NCBI RefSeq assembly: GCF_900626075.1
Contig: NZ_UYZY01000002.1
Coordinates: 1,054,001 to 1,118,000 of the forward strand
DNA from: Clostridium transplantifaecale
GTDB lineage: Bacteria > Bacillota > Clostridia > Lachnospirales > Lachnospiraceae
Direction of reading: 5' to 3'
DNA: 64,000 nt
Part shown: positions 33,940 to 42,452 of the stretch, piece by piece
Position numbering within the stretch: the first letter of the stretch is position 1
Layout: every line of letters starts with the position of its first letter
Translations under genes and position numbers: made by a program
Notes under the pieces: generated by a model
What the model was told of the DNA's origin: nothing
The model's input: only the letters and a program-made list of their open reading frames with translations
The model's database searches: none

Positions 33940-34220
33940 GCCTCTGAAGATGACGGACGGGGCAATACCTTTCGCTGAGTCTTCAGTCCCGTCGACAACC
34001 TGCCCGGGGAAGAAGGAGAAAAACTTTCCGAAGGGAGACCTTGAAGCCCGCCGGTGCTTAGCGAGGTTCTTTCGAGCTTAGCATCCGCTGTGCGCTTCAC
34101 AAGCGAGAGCGTGTCCCCGCAGGAATTTTTTTCTCCTTCTTCCCCCTCACTACAACCAACCATCGGGACTGAAGAATCATATCCAACCTCCCACCACCCC
34201 GTCCGCCATCTTTCAGAGGC
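33940..34220 (+). repeat. 280-nt structured intergenic element, copy A
   Basis: A branched giant hairpin. Outer stem P0: 33940-33962 with 34197-34220 (22 of 23 paired, one bulge). P1: TCTTCAGTCCCG (33980-33991) with CGGGACTGAAGA (34164-34175). P2: 34006-34023 with 34128-34145, 18 perfect pairs, continuing as TTCC/GGAA. Apical hairpins are P3 (34052-34062 with 34076-34087) and P4 (CGCTT/AAGCG near 34094-34106). Copy B at 56783-57066 has the same five stems with different arm sequences. It codes for nothing credible. It lies between the murA terminator and the metK promoter. It could be a non-coding RNA or a DNA-level mobile repeat. Confidence 0.75.
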
Positions 34221-34255
34221 GTCACCGCATCTCAATTAAAATTTCCTGATATTAC

Positions 34256-34284
34256 TTGACATAGGAAAAAGAGTGTGATATCGT
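34256..34284 (+). promoter_or_regulatory. Promoter of the SAM riboswitch-metK transcript
   Basis: TTGACA (34256-34261), 17 nt, TATCGT (34279-34284). It begins 36 nt after the structured element ends and about 40 nt before the riboswitch. Confidence 0.6.
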
Positions 34285-34323
34285 ACATGTTGCAGTTAAA
34301 TAAATTAAAAAGTACGTAATATC

Positions 34324-34517
34324 CCTTATTCAGAGTGATGGAGATACAAAGGATCTGTGAAGTCACGGCAACCCCGTTTAAGCAGGAAGGACAGGATGTC
34401 CCGAATGTGAGAGGCGGAAGGTGCCAGCCTGAGCGAGGCGCCGGAATGTTCCGGTCAATCGAGCAATAAGAGGATTTGATAGACCACAATCAAGTCCGTA
34501 TTGCTACGGACTTTTTA
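34324..34517 (+). promoter_or_regulatory. SAM-I (S-box) riboswitch with terminator
   Basis: The S-box aptamer is recognised from CAGAGTGATGGAG, GTGAAGTCACGGCAACC, AAGGTGCCAGCC and the closing P1 pair CTTATT (34325-34330) with AATAAG (34465-34470). The expression platform is a terminator AAGTCCGTA/TACGGACTT plus T-run (34492-34517). GCAATA of the P1 3' strand (34463-34468) can pair with TATTGC in the terminator loop (34499-34504), giving the antiterminator. High S-adenosylmethionine should stop transcription before metK. Confidence 0.93.
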
Positions 34518-34582
34518 TTGATCTGCGATGAAAATACCGCGGAGCGTATGTTCGTCGTCTTTTAAAAACAAGGAGGAATACA

Positions 34583-35773
34583 ATGGAGAAACTACTTTTC
34601 ACATCTGAGTCAGTGACCGAAGGCCATCCGGATAAAATGTGCGATCAGATTTCCGATGCCATTCTGGATGCTTTATTAGAGCAGGATCCGATGAGCCGCG
34701 TTGCCTGCGAGACGGCTACCACGACAGGCCTTGTCATGGTAATGGGCGAGATTACAACACAGGCCTATGTGGATATTCAGAAAATCGTGCGTGAGACAGT
34801 GCGTGAGATTGGATATGACAGGGCTAAATACGGTTTTGACTGTGACACATGCGGCGTTATCACAGCGATTGACGAGCAGTCCACCGATATTGCAATGGGA
34901 GTGGACAAGGCTCTGGAGGCCAAAGAGAATAAAATGTCCGATGAAGAGCTGGAGGCAATCGGAGCCGGTGATCAGGGCATGATGTTCGGTTATGCCACAA
35001 ACGAGACGGAAGAATTTATGCCATACCCGATTTATATGGCACACAGACTGGCCCGCCGCCTGACGGAAGTGCGCAAGGACGGAACGCTTCCTTATCTCCG
35101 TCCCGACGGAAAGACACAAGTTACGGTAGAGTATGACGAGAATGGGGCGCCAGTCCGCCTGGATACGATTGTTCTGTCTACACAGCATGATGAAAATGTA
35201 ACCCAGGAACAGATTCATAAGGACATCAAACGCCATGTATTTGACCCGATTCTGCGGTCCGGCATGATCGATTCCGAGACAAAGTTCTTTATCAATCCGA
35301 CCGGACGCTTTGTAATCGGCGGCCCTCACGGGGACAGCGGACTGACCGGACGTAAGATTATCGTTGACACCTACGGCGGATATGCCCGTCACGGCGGCGG
35401 CGCTTTTTCCGGTAAGGACTGTACCAAGGTAGACCGTTCGGCAGCATATGCGGCCCGCTATGTGGCAAAGAATATTGTAGCCGCAGGACTGGCAGACAAG
35501 TGCGAGATCCAGCTTTCCTACGCAATCGGTGTGGCACAGCCTACATCCGTTATGGTCGATACCTTCGGCACCGGCAAATTGAGTGACCAGAAGCTGGTCG
35601 GCATTATCCGTGAACATTTTGACCTGCGTCCGGCAGGAATTATCAAAATGCTCGATCTGCGCCGTCCGCTTTACAAACAGACTGCCGCATACGGTCATTT
35701 CGGCCGCAATGATCTGGATCTTCCGTGGGAGAAACTGGACAAGGCAGCTCTTCTCAAAGATTACTTAAAATAA
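34583..35773 (+). CDS. metK: S-adenosylmethionine synthetase
   Basis: 396 residues, making S-adenosylmethionine from methionine and ATP. Diagnostic motifs: [18 protein letters not shown] near 8-25, [16 protein letters not shown] near 131, and [16 protein letters not shown] near 272. Length is typical. AGGAGG precedes ATG 34583. It is controlled by the SAM-I riboswitch directly upstream, which is the common arrangement in Firmicutes. A terminator follows 15 nt later. Confidence 0.97.
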   Translation: MEKLLFTSESVTEGHPDKMCDQISDAILDALLEQDPMSRVACETATTTGLVMVMGEITTQAYVDIQKIVRETVREIGYDRAKYGFDCDTCGVITAIDEQSTDIAMGVDKALEAKENKMSDEELEAIGAGDQGMMFGYATNETEEFMPYPIYMAHRLARRLTEVRKDGTLPYLRPDGKTQVTVEYDENGAPVRLDTIVLSTQHDENVTQEQIHKDIKRHVFDPILRSGMIDSETKFFINPTGRFVIGGPHGDSGLTGRKIIVDTYGGYARHGGGAFSGKDCTKVDRSAAYAARYVAKNIVAAGLADKCEIQLSYAIGVAQPTSVMVDTFGTGKLSDQKLVGIIREHFDLRPAGIIKMLDLRRPLYKQTAAYGHFGRNDLDLPWEKLDKAALLKDYLK

Positions 35774-35788
35774 CAGGTGTTAAAATTT

Positions 35789-35823
35789 ACAGGGAGTTCC
35801 GTGTTTACGGGGCTCCCTGTTTT
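35789..35823 (+). terminator. Intrinsic terminator after metK
   Basis: CAGGGAG and CCGT pair with ACGG and CTCCCTG across a short loop; TTTT follows. Confidence 0.85.
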
Positions 35824-35949
35824 GGAATAAAATACTCCCAGAAGTACCATAAACAGGGCATTCTAGCGGAATCAGGAAGAATATTTTATAATACTTTTAG
35901 AAACGAAGGAGTCAAAATATGATATACTTATCATTAAGAAAGTGAAAAG

Positions 35950-36000
35950 ATATGAGAAAGCCTCACGAAGCTTTTAAGAAGCGGGTTTTCTCATATTTTT
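35950..36000 (+). terminator. Terminator-like hairpin in the histidine kinase leader
   Basis: ATATGAGAAA (35950-35959) pairs with TTTCTCATAT (35987-35996) and TTTT follows. Inside, GAAGC and GCTTC-type segments add pairs. It ends 34 nt before the kinase start codon, so it is either the end of a short upstream transcript or an attenuator. Confidence 0.6.
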
Positions 36001-36033
36001 CTGATTACCGTAAGGAGGTGCCGAAGGTATCAT

Positions 36034-37521
36034 ATGAAGATAAAGACACGTCTTGCTATTGCATTTATCACAATTACGGTGGTTCCTATTGCACTGATTT
36101 ATATTGCCGTTATGGGACTTGTCAATTATCAGGGCCGTTCCTTCCAGAAGAACTATGGGCTTAATGAACAGGTTGATCTGCTCTCCGGCAACTCCATGCA
36201 GGTATTTAACCGTCTTACACAGGGGGTTCAGAATACAATCCGCAAGTCGGTGGAGGCGGACCCCTCCATTTTTGACGATGAGAGCTATCTGGAATCCCTG
36301 AATGATGAGCTGGAGAAGAAGTACTCCTATTTGATTGTTAGAAAAGGAGACGATATCACTTTTTCCGGTACAAATGAGGGATTTGAGCTGGCGGAACAGC
36401 TGCCTCCCTATGATGATTATAAGGTGAATTCATCCGGCGGTTTTTATCTCGACGGCGAGGAACAGCACCTTTTAAAGCAGATTGATTTTACATTCTCGGA
36501 CGGAGCGGAGGGCAGTCTGTTTATTGTGACGAACGTAGGCGAATACGTTCCGGAGATTAAGTCGATGATCAGCGAGATGCTGCTGGTGGGAGTGCTGATT
36601 ATCTGCTTCACGGCCGGTATCCTGATCATGTGGGTATACAGGGCGCTGCTGCAGCCGCTGAACAAGCTTCAGGAGGCCACGAAGAAGATTCGTGACGGCA
36701 ACCTGGACTTTACACTGGATGTGGACAATGACGATGAGATTGGCCTGCTCTGCCAGGACTTTGAAGAGATGCGTTTAAGGCTCAAGGAATCCTCGGAGGA
36801 GAAGCTCCAGTATGACAAGGAGAGCAAGGAACTGATCAGTAATATTTCCCATGACCTGAAGACGCCGATCACGGCTATCAAGGGTTACGTGGAGGGAATC
36901 CAGGACGGTGTTGCCTCATCACCCGAAAAGCTGGATAAATATATTAAAACGATTTATAATAAAGCTAATGATATGGATCGTCTGATTGACGAGCTGACAT
37001 TCTATTCCAAGATCGATACGAATAAAATACCGTATAACTACACGAAGATCAACGTGGCGGAATATTTCGGGGACTGTGTGGAAGAGGTCGGCCTGGATAT
37101 GGAGACCCGTGGAATTGAGCTGGGATACTTTAACTATGTGGACAACGACGTTGTGGTAATTGCCGATGCGGAGCAGATGAAGCGCGTGATTAACAACATT
37201 ATCGGCAATTCCTTAAAATATCTGGATAAGAAAAAGGGAATCATTAATATCAGAATTAAGGATGACGGTGATTTTATCCAGATTGTGATTGAGGACAACG
37301 GGAAAGGAATTGCGGCCAAGGACGTGCCATTTATATTTGACCGCTTTTACAGGACGGACTCCTCCAGGAATTCTTCCAAGGGAGGCAGCGGCATCGGTTT
37401 GTCCATCGTGAAGAAGATTATTGAGGATCACGGCGGCAGGATCTGGGCTACGAGCAAAGAAGGAATTGGCACTGAGGTTCATTTTGTGCTTAGAAAATAC
37501 CAGGAGGTTATTCAGGAATGA
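36034..37521 (+). CDS. Sensor histidine kinase
   Basis: 495 residues. Membrane helices at about 7-29 and 183-204 flank an extracytoplasmic sensor domain of about 150 residues. A HAMP linker follows (206-258), then the phospho-acceptor H273 in ISNISHDLKTPITAIKG and an HATPase domain with the N box (NIIGNSLKYL), the G1 box EDNGKGI and the G2 box GGSGIGLSIVK. It phosphorylates the response regulator encoded by the next gene, whose ATG overlaps this stop by 4 nt. TAAGGAGGTG precedes ATG 36034. The signal is unknown. Confidence 0.93.
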   Translation: MKIKTRLAIAFITITVVPIALIYIAVMGLVNYQGRSFQKNYGLNEQVDLLSGNSMQVFNRLTQGVQNTIRKSVEADPSIFDDESYLESLNDELEKKYSYLIVRKGDDITFSGTNEGFELAEQLPPYDDYKVNSSGGFYLDGEEQHLLKQIDFTFSDGAEGSLFIVTNVGEYVPEIKSMISEMLLVGVLIICFTAGILIMWVYRALLQPLNKLQEATKKIRDGNLDFTLDVDNDDEIGLLCQDFEEMRLRLKESSEEKLQYDKESKELISNISHDLKTPITAIKGYVEGIQDGVASSPEKLDKYIKTIYNKANDMDRLIDELTFYSKIDTNKIPYNYTKINVAEYFGDCVEEVGLDMETRGIELGYFNYVDNDVVVIADAEQMKRVINNIIGNSLKYLDKKKGIINIRIKDDGDFIQIVIEDNGKGIAAKDVPFIFDRFYRTDSSRNSSKGGSGIGLSIVKKIIEDHGGRIWATSKEGIGTEVHFVLRKYQEVIQE

Positions 37522-38207
37522 GCAGAATTTTAATTGTTGAAGACGAAGAGAGCATCGCGGAGCTTGAGAAGGATTATCTGGAACTCTCCGGTTTTGAGGT
37601 AGAGATGGAGAACAACGGGGAATCAGGACTGAAACGGGGCCTGGAAGAAGATTTTGATCTGCTGATTCTGGATCTGATGCTTCCCGGTATGGACGGTTTT
37701 GAGATCTGCAAGAAGGTCCGCGAGGTGAAAAATACACCGATTATCATGGTTTCGGCAAAGAAAGACGATATAGACAAGATAAGAGGCCTGGGCCTGGGCG
37801 CCGACGATTACATCACAAAGCCCTTCAGCCCGAGTGAGATGGTAGCCCGGGTAAAAGCCCATATGGCAAGATATGAGCGCCTGATTGGCAGCGGAACCCC
37901 GGAGAACGAGATTATAGAAATCAGGGGCTTAAAGATCGACAAGACGGCAAGGCGCGTTTATATTAACGGGGAAGAGAAGAATTTCACTACGAAGGAATTC
38001 GACCTTCTGGCCTTCCTTGCCCAGAACCCTAACCACGTGTTTACGAAGGAAGAACTCTTCAGTAAGATCTGGGATATGGAATCCCTCGGAGATATCGCTA
38101 CCGTTACGGTGCATATTAAAAAAATCAGGGAGAAGATTGAGTTTAATACGGCGAAACCGCAGTATATTGAGACGATCTGGGGAGTTGGATACCGGTTTAA
38201 GGTGTAG
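37518..38207 (+). CDS. OmpR/PhoB-family response regulator
   Basis: 229 residues: a receiver domain with acidic pocket E8/D9, phospho-acceptor D52 (LLILDLMLPGMDG) and the switch region MVSAKKDD, followed by a winged helix from about 130 (GLKIDKTARRVYINGEEKNF, TVHIKKIREKIE). It overlaps the kinase gene by 4 nt (ATGA), so the pair is translationally coupled. A very long perfect palindrome lies 18 nt after its stop. Confidence 0.95.
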   Translation: MSRILIVEDEESIAELEKDYLELSGFEVEMENNGESGLKRGLEEDFDLLILDLMLPGMDGFEICKKVREVKNTPIIMVSAKKDDIDKIRGLGLGADDYITKPFSPSEMVARVKAHMARYERLIGSGTPENEIIEIRGLKIDKTARRVYINGEEKNFTTKEFDLLAFLAQNPNHVFTKEELFSKIWDMESLGDIATVTVHIKKIREKIEFNTAKPQYIETIWGVGYRFKV

Positions 38208-38225
38208 AGTATGCCCATGCAGGAA

Positions 38226-38287
38226 CAAAACGAAGTGGATGCTGTAAAGCCAGCGCTAGCTGGCTTTACAGCATCCACTTCGTTTTG
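38226..38287 (+). terminator. 62-nt perfect palindrome (29-bp stem, 4-nt loop)
   Basis: Left arm 38226-38254 begins CAAAACGAAG and is perfectly complementary to 38259-38287 ending CTTCGTTTTG; the loop is GCTA. The ends supply an A-run and a T-run, so it can stop transcripts from either side. It separates the response regulator from the convergent GntR gene. Confidence 0.85.
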
Positions 38288-38390
38288 AAGAATAAAACAG
38301 GAAAACAGGTTCTGAAAAAACTGCAATCTATGATATTTATCCGGAAAAATTGATTCTCGATGAAGAGTCGGTTCACTGCCAAATCATATA

Positions 38391-39080
38391 TTATTTTTTA
38401 TGAAGAATCTCTGACAACTGATTAATGTACTGAATAGCGTCCTGTCTGCCATAGTTGGTATGTTCAGCGATAGCGTCGCTGGTAAATGCTAAATCTAAAG
38501 TTTTTAGACCATATATAATTTTATTATGGACCATGCGAGATTTTTCTATTCGATTCTTTCGTGCCTCACCAGATTTATCATAAAAAATGATATTGGCAAG
38601 CAAGACACGTTGTGACTGATTTTTTAGATAGATATCATATAGTCTTTTGTTATCAGCAATATCAATCATATAACGTTTGAATTCTTCATCATCATCTACC
38701 AGGTTAATGATATTGGCCTTTTGTTCCAAGGTTGTTAACTTGTCTTCCATTTCCTGAAAATTTCTCCCGCTTAACGTGGCAATTATTTTTTTTGCGGCAG
38801 CTAACTCTATCATTTCTGATATATCAAAAATTTCTTCGAGATCTTTTAATGAGGGATGGAAGACGTAAAAACCCCGGGGTGAAGTATTAATTAGAAGTCC
38901 CTCATCTGTCAGCTTTCGCATTGCATCACGTATTGGCGTTCTGCTGATTCCAAATGCTTCGGCCAGTTGCGAATCAACAAGGCGTTGACCAGGCTGAAAT
39001 TCTCTGTTGATAATTCTTTTTTTTATTTCTGAGTAAGCTCGTTCATTTAAAGTTAGAGATTCAAATGGTATTGTATTCAT
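38391..39080 (-). CDS. GntR-family regulator, FCD type
   Basis: 229 residues. The winged helix (about 10-75) contains LNERAYSEIKKRIINREFQP and AFGISRTPIRDAMRKLTDEG; the FCD-like helical domain follows. ATG 39080 is preceded by AGAGGAATAAG. It is divergent from the TRAP operon starting at 39344, and the shared 263-nt region holds three sites built on GTATAC. Base composition is clearly more AT-rich than the flanking two-component and LacI genes, as for the whole block to 43.9 kb. It likely represses the TRAP-esterase genes until an organic acid binds. Confidence 0.9.
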   Translation of the reverse strand: MNTIPFESLTLNERAYSEIKKRIINREFQPGQRLVDSQLAEAFGISRTPIRDAMRKLTDEGLLINTSPRGFYVFHPSLKDLEEIFDISEMIELAAAKKIIATLSGRNFQEMEDKLTTLEQKANIINLVDDDEEFKRYMIDIADNKRLYDIYLKNQSQRVLLANIIFYDKSGEARKNRIEKSRMVHNKIIYGLKTLDLAFTSDAIAEHTNYGRQDAIQYINQLSEILHKK

Positions 39081-39100
39081 ACTTATTCCTCTTTTCAAAT

Positions 39101-39110
39101 TTGTATACGA
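39101..39110 (-). promoter_or_regulatory. GTATAC operator near the GntR start
   Basis: TTGTATACGA, 21 nt before the GntR start codon, matches the TCGTATACGA core of the sites at 39178 and 39311 and would suit autorepression. Confidence 0.55.
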
Positions 39111-39177
39111 TATATTATAAAAAAATAATAATCATTATGCAATATGTTTTCATCTTTTTTTTGACAATAATAACTAG

Positions 39178-39192
39178 TTTCGTATACGATAA
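39178..39192. promoter_or_regulatory. GTATAC operator in the divergent region
   Basis: TTTCGTATACGATAA contains the perfect palindrome TCGTATACGA. A TTGACA (39161-39166) lies 12 nt upstream on the plus strand, so the site would overlap the matching -10 position. Confidence 0.6.
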
Positions 39193-39279
39193 ATAATAAG
39201 AAGGTAAAAAATAAAGCCAATCAAACATCCTTTTGCACTGAAAAATATAGAAAAATTGCCAATAAAAACAAAATAAATG

Positions 39280-39330
39280 TTGAAAATCAAATAAATGTAT
39301 GCTAATATAATTCGTATAACGTATACGAAA
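39280..39330 (+). promoter_or_regulatory. Promoter and operator of the second TRAP operon
   Basis: TTGAAA (39280-39285), 17 nt, then an extended -10 TGCTAATAT (39300-39308). Directly downstream TTCGTATAACGTATACGAAA (39311-39330) holds two overlapping GTATA-based half-sites. A repressor here would block initiation. Confidence 0.65.
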
Positions 39331-39343
39331 AGGGAGGGGTTTA

Positions 39344-39844
39344 ATGAAAGGGAATAGGAATGTTTTTAAATGGCTGGATGCTCATCTTGAAGAAACGATC
39401 ATGATAATAACCGCGATATCAATTACGGTGGTAATTTTATTTCAAATTATTATGCGATATTTTTTTAAGAATGCGTTGCCTTGGCCGGAGGAATTCAGCA
39501 GATTTTGCTATATCTATTTTGTTTTCATGAGTATCGGATATTCGATACGGAATAAAAGTATGTTGAATGTCACAATGTTGCAAGATTTCATGCCAAAAAG
39601 AATGAGGATGCTTCTTGATTTAGTCATCCAGATGTTAATGGCGGTTATTTTTGGGGTTTTTACATATTACAGTACGGAAGTGATTCGAGCTACGTTACTT
39701 TCAGGACAAAAAGCAACGGCATTACAGATCCCGATGACAATTCCTTATTTAGCTACTTTTCTGGGATTTCTGACAGCGACGTTCCGCTCTGTTCAATCTA
39801 CACTTTTGTGCATAAAACAACTTCACTCAAAGGGTAATTTATGA
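39344..39844 (+). CDS. dctQ: TRAP transporter small permease subunit (DctQ)
   Basis: 166 residues with four helices. After helix 1 comes NALPWPEEFSRFCYIYFVFM, the DctQ signature W-x-E-E-x-x-R. Positively charged cytosolic loops are visible (PKRMRMLL). GGGAGGGG precedes ATG 39344. First gene of a TRAP operon in which the order is Q-M-P, unlike the P-Q-M order of the operon at 7.3 kb. AT-rich codon choice throughout. Confidence 0.9.
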   Translation: MKGNRNVFKWLDAHLEETIMIITAISITVVILFQIIMRYFFKNALPWPEEFSRFCYIYFVFMSIGYSIRNKSMLNVTMLQDFMPKRMRMLLDLVIQMLMAVIFGVFTYYSTEVIRATLLSGQKATALQIPMTIPYLATFLGFLTATFRSVQSTLLCIKQLHSKGNL

Positions 39845-39931
39845 TTTAGGCGGGTTGGAGTGTTAGAAGATGAACGGAGCAGTGAAATAAGATAACGTCT
39901 TTTGAAAACGAATAAAAAGGAGAGAAATGCG

Positions 39932-41218
39932 ATGGTAGGTTTGGTGTTTGTTATATTTTTTGTGCTGCTGGCGTTGGGATTTCCGATTGTAATGTGCATG
40001 ATTGGAGGCTCTTTGGTACCGCTGCTGGCAGGAATGGCAGGAGCGAGCAGTATCCCGGCTCTGATACGAGGGACTTTTAGTGGAGCTAATTCAGCCAATA
40101 TCCTCTGTCTTCCGCTTTTCATTTTTGCAGGAGTAATCATGGCAAAAGGGGGTATTTCAAAAAAAATATTCGATGTGTTCGCGTATTTTATAGGGAATAA
40201 AACGGGCGGAATACCGTGCGCCGTAATTATTACATGTCTGTTTTATGGTGCAATTTCCAGTTCCGGCGCAGCTACGGCCGCTGCAATTGGGGCAATGACC
40301 ATTCCACTTTTAATTGAGCTTGGGTACGATAAAAAATTTGCAGCAGCGACTGTGGCGGTATCAGGGGGATTAGGAGTTATTATTCCTCCAAGCGGACCAT
40401 TTATGATGTATGGAATGGCTACAGACACATCTATTGGCTCTTTGTTTATCGCAGGAATTTTGCCGGGAATATTTATAGGATGTATGCTTATGATCTATGC
40501 GGTGCTTTATTGTAAGCTCCGTGGTGAAGATAAAGAAAAAATTCTAAAAAACTATAATAATATAAAAAAGAATGGTTTTTATGCACTTTTTAAGGACAGC
40601 TTTTGGGCACTGTTGTCTCCGGTCATCATATTAGGCGGGATTTATGCCGGCATTGTCACACCAACGGAAGCGGCAGCGGTTTCCGTGCTCTATTCGATGC
40701 TGATTTGCCTTTTTGTTTATAAAACGGTTGCTTTTGGCGAGTTGTTTTCATTTTTATGTGAAACGGTAAAGTCGGCAGCGCCTATCTGTTTTTTACTGGC
40801 TTTTGCCACTGCGTTTGGACGGACATTGTCTCTTATAAAGGCGGCAAATGTAGTACAAGCTCTGATTTCAGGAGTTGCAACGAATAAGATTTCTTTTCTC
40901 CTTATTGTAATTGTGGCCTTTTTCCTGTTAGGAATGGTGATGGATACCGGTCCCGCAATTATTATTTTGGCTCCGATTATTTGCCCGATTGCAAAATCCT
41001 ATGGTATAGATCCGGTACACCTTGGGGTTATTATGGTTTGTAACTTGGCTATTGGTATGGTAACTCCACCTTTCGGCCTCAATCTCTTTGTGACCAGCCC
41101 ATTGGCCGGAACGCCGGCTATGAGTGTTGGAAAAGCGGCAATTCCTTATATTGGCGCATTTTTAATCGCGCTTCTTGTAATAGCATTTGTCCCGCAGTTC
41201 AGCTTAGCTCTTTTATAA
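39932..41218 (+). CDS. dctM: TRAP transporter large permease subunit (DctM)
   Basis: 428 residues, about 12 helices. DctM signatures: AISSSGAATAAAIGAMTIPL near 100-119, GLGVIIPPSGPFMMYGMATD near 135-154, YAGIVTPTEAAAVSVLYS near 232, and GMVTPPFGLNLFVTSP near 366. AAGGAGAG lies 7 nt before ATG 39932; an upstream TTG in the same frame lies ahead of this ribosome binding site and was rejected. Paralogous to the dctM at 8942 but clearly diverged, so the two TRAP systems probably import different acids. Confidence 0.92.
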   Translation: MVGLVFVIFFVLLALGFPIVMCMIGGSLVPLLAGMAGASSIPALIRGTFSGANSANILCLPLFIFAGVIMAKGGISKKIFDVFAYFIGNKTGGIPCAVIITCLFYGAISSSGAATAAAIGAMTIPLLIELGYDKKFAAATVAVSGGLGVIIPPSGPFMMYGMATDTSIGSLFIAGILPGIFIGCMLMIYAVLYCKLRGEDKEKILKNYNNIKKNGFYALFKDSFWALLSPVIILGGIYAGIVTPTEAAAVSVLYSMLICLFVYKTVAFGELFSFLCETVKSAAPICFLLAFATAFGRTLSLIKAANVVQALISGVATNKISFLLIVIVAFFLLGMVMDTGPAIIILAPIICPIAKSYGIDPVHLGVIMVCNLAIGMVTPPFGLNLFVTSPLAGTPAMSVGKAAIPYIGAFLIALLVIAFVPQFSLALL

Positions 41219-41326
41219 TTGCAGCAGGATAGGGAAGAAATAATTTATTTTGAATCCAAATAAATCTTCGAGGAACCGAAAAACTTTAAAATAGGTTTTG
41301 AAAGTAGAAAGCAGGAGGTATATGTA

Positions 41327-42400
41327 ATGAAAAAGACATGGATCATGTTGATGGCAGCTTGTTTCATGATGGGATTGACTGCGTGTGGAAAAGGCAGTTC
41401 TGATATTGGCGGAAATACCGCTGATTCAGTGGGGGCAAGCGGGGAAGGCGGGAATAGTGTGTTGGCAAGCCTTGAGCCGGTTAATTTAGCATATGCACAT
41501 AATGGTTCGGAAAAAGCAATGGTTGGCAGATGGGGATACCTGCTTAAGGAAAAAATCGAAGCAGCTTCCGATGGGAAAATAACGGTAACTATTTACAGCA
41601 ATGGTGAAATGGGAACAGATGCCGAAACAATAGAGGCGGTACTGGATGATACAATACAGATTGCTGCAATGCAGCCGTCCCCGGCAGTCGCATTTGTCCC
41701 GGAACTGGCCGTATTTGATTTGCCGTGTGTATTTGCCAATTCAGAAGCGGAAAAAATAAATCAGGCGCTGAATGAGAGCGCTTTCGCAGATATTATAAAT
41801 GAAAAATTTCAGAGAGCTGGTTTAAAGTGCCTGGGCTTCTCTCAGGGAGCGACATTCCGTCAGTTTACTTCTTCTGAAAAAGTAAGTTCGATAGAGGATT
41901 TCAAGGGAATGAATATCAGGGTAATGGATAACCAGTATCAAATTGCACTGTGGAAATTATTGGGCTGTAATACGACGCCGATCCCAGGTTCTGAATTATA
42001 TATGTCGCTTCAGAACGGATTAGTGGATTCTCAGGAAAATGCACTTGACACCTGTGTGTCTATGAGTGCCTGGGAGATACAGAAATATGTTACTCTGACG
42101 AATCATAGTCTGTATACAAACATGATTGTGATGAACGAGTCATATTTTGAATCCCTTCCGGAAGAATACAGGTCTATTATTAATAATGCAATTACTGAAT
42201 CAATCACAGAAATGATTCCGTGGTATCAAGAGGGGGATCAAACAGCATATAAGACACTGGAAGATAATGGGATGGAATTTACGGAACTTACGAAGGAACA
42301 GATGGATGAAATCGTTGAGCTTGCACAGCCGCTCTATAACGAAATTCGTTCTGATGTTGGAGAAGAGCTTGTAGATACGCTGATAGAAGCAGTTCGATAA
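41327..42400 (+). CDS. dctP: TRAP transporter substrate-binding lipoprotein (DctP)
   Basis: 357 residues: a lipoprotein signal ending GLTAC, a glycine-rich linker, then the DctP fold. PVNLAYAHNGSEKAMVGRWG opens the mature domain, and the carboxylate-contact segment reads SIEDFKGMNIRVMDN with R in the usual place, followed by PGSELYMSLQNGLVDSQENA. AGGAGGT precedes the ATG. It delivers substrate to the DctQ-DctM pair upstream. The esterase gene follows after 52 nt. Confidence 0.92.
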   Translation: MKKTWIMLMAACFMMGLTACGKGSSDIGGNTADSVGASGEGGNSVLASLEPVNLAYAHNGSEKAMVGRWGYLLKEKIEAASDGKITVTIYSNGEMGTDAETIEAVLDDTIQIAAMQPSPAVAFVPELAVFDLPCVFANSEAEKINQALNESAFADIINEKFQRAGLKCLGFSQGATFRQFTSSEKVSSIEDFKGMNIRVMDNQYQIALWKLLGCNTTPIPGSELYMSLQNGLVDSQENALDTCVSMSAWEIQKYVTLTNHSLYTNMIVMNESYFESLPEEYRSIINNAITESITEMIPWYQEGDQTAYKTLEDNGMEFTELTKEQMDEIVELAQPLYNEIRSDVGEELVDTLIEAVR

Positions 42401-42452
42401 AATGAATAATAGAAAAATCGAAATACTGTTTATATAAATTTGGAGGTTTGAC

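Noticed and set aside
33940..34220. 6S RNA, SRP RNA, RNase P RNA or tmRNA
   Set aside because: Long-hairpin shape is similar to 6S or SRP, but the SRP GGAAG tetraloop region, RNase P core GAGGAAAGTCC and a tmRNA tRNA-like end are absent, and such genes are not normally present as several diverged copies.
33873..34235. Minus-strand and plus-strand frames over structured element A
   Set aside because: They overlap the stems, have biased unlikely composition, no ribosome binding site, and copy B does not keep the frame.
35952..36164. Frame starting MRKPHEAFKKR before the histidine kinase
   Set aside because: It overlaps most of the kinase start in another phase; its first codons coincide with the terminator-like hairpin. 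A leader peptide is conceivable but unsupported.
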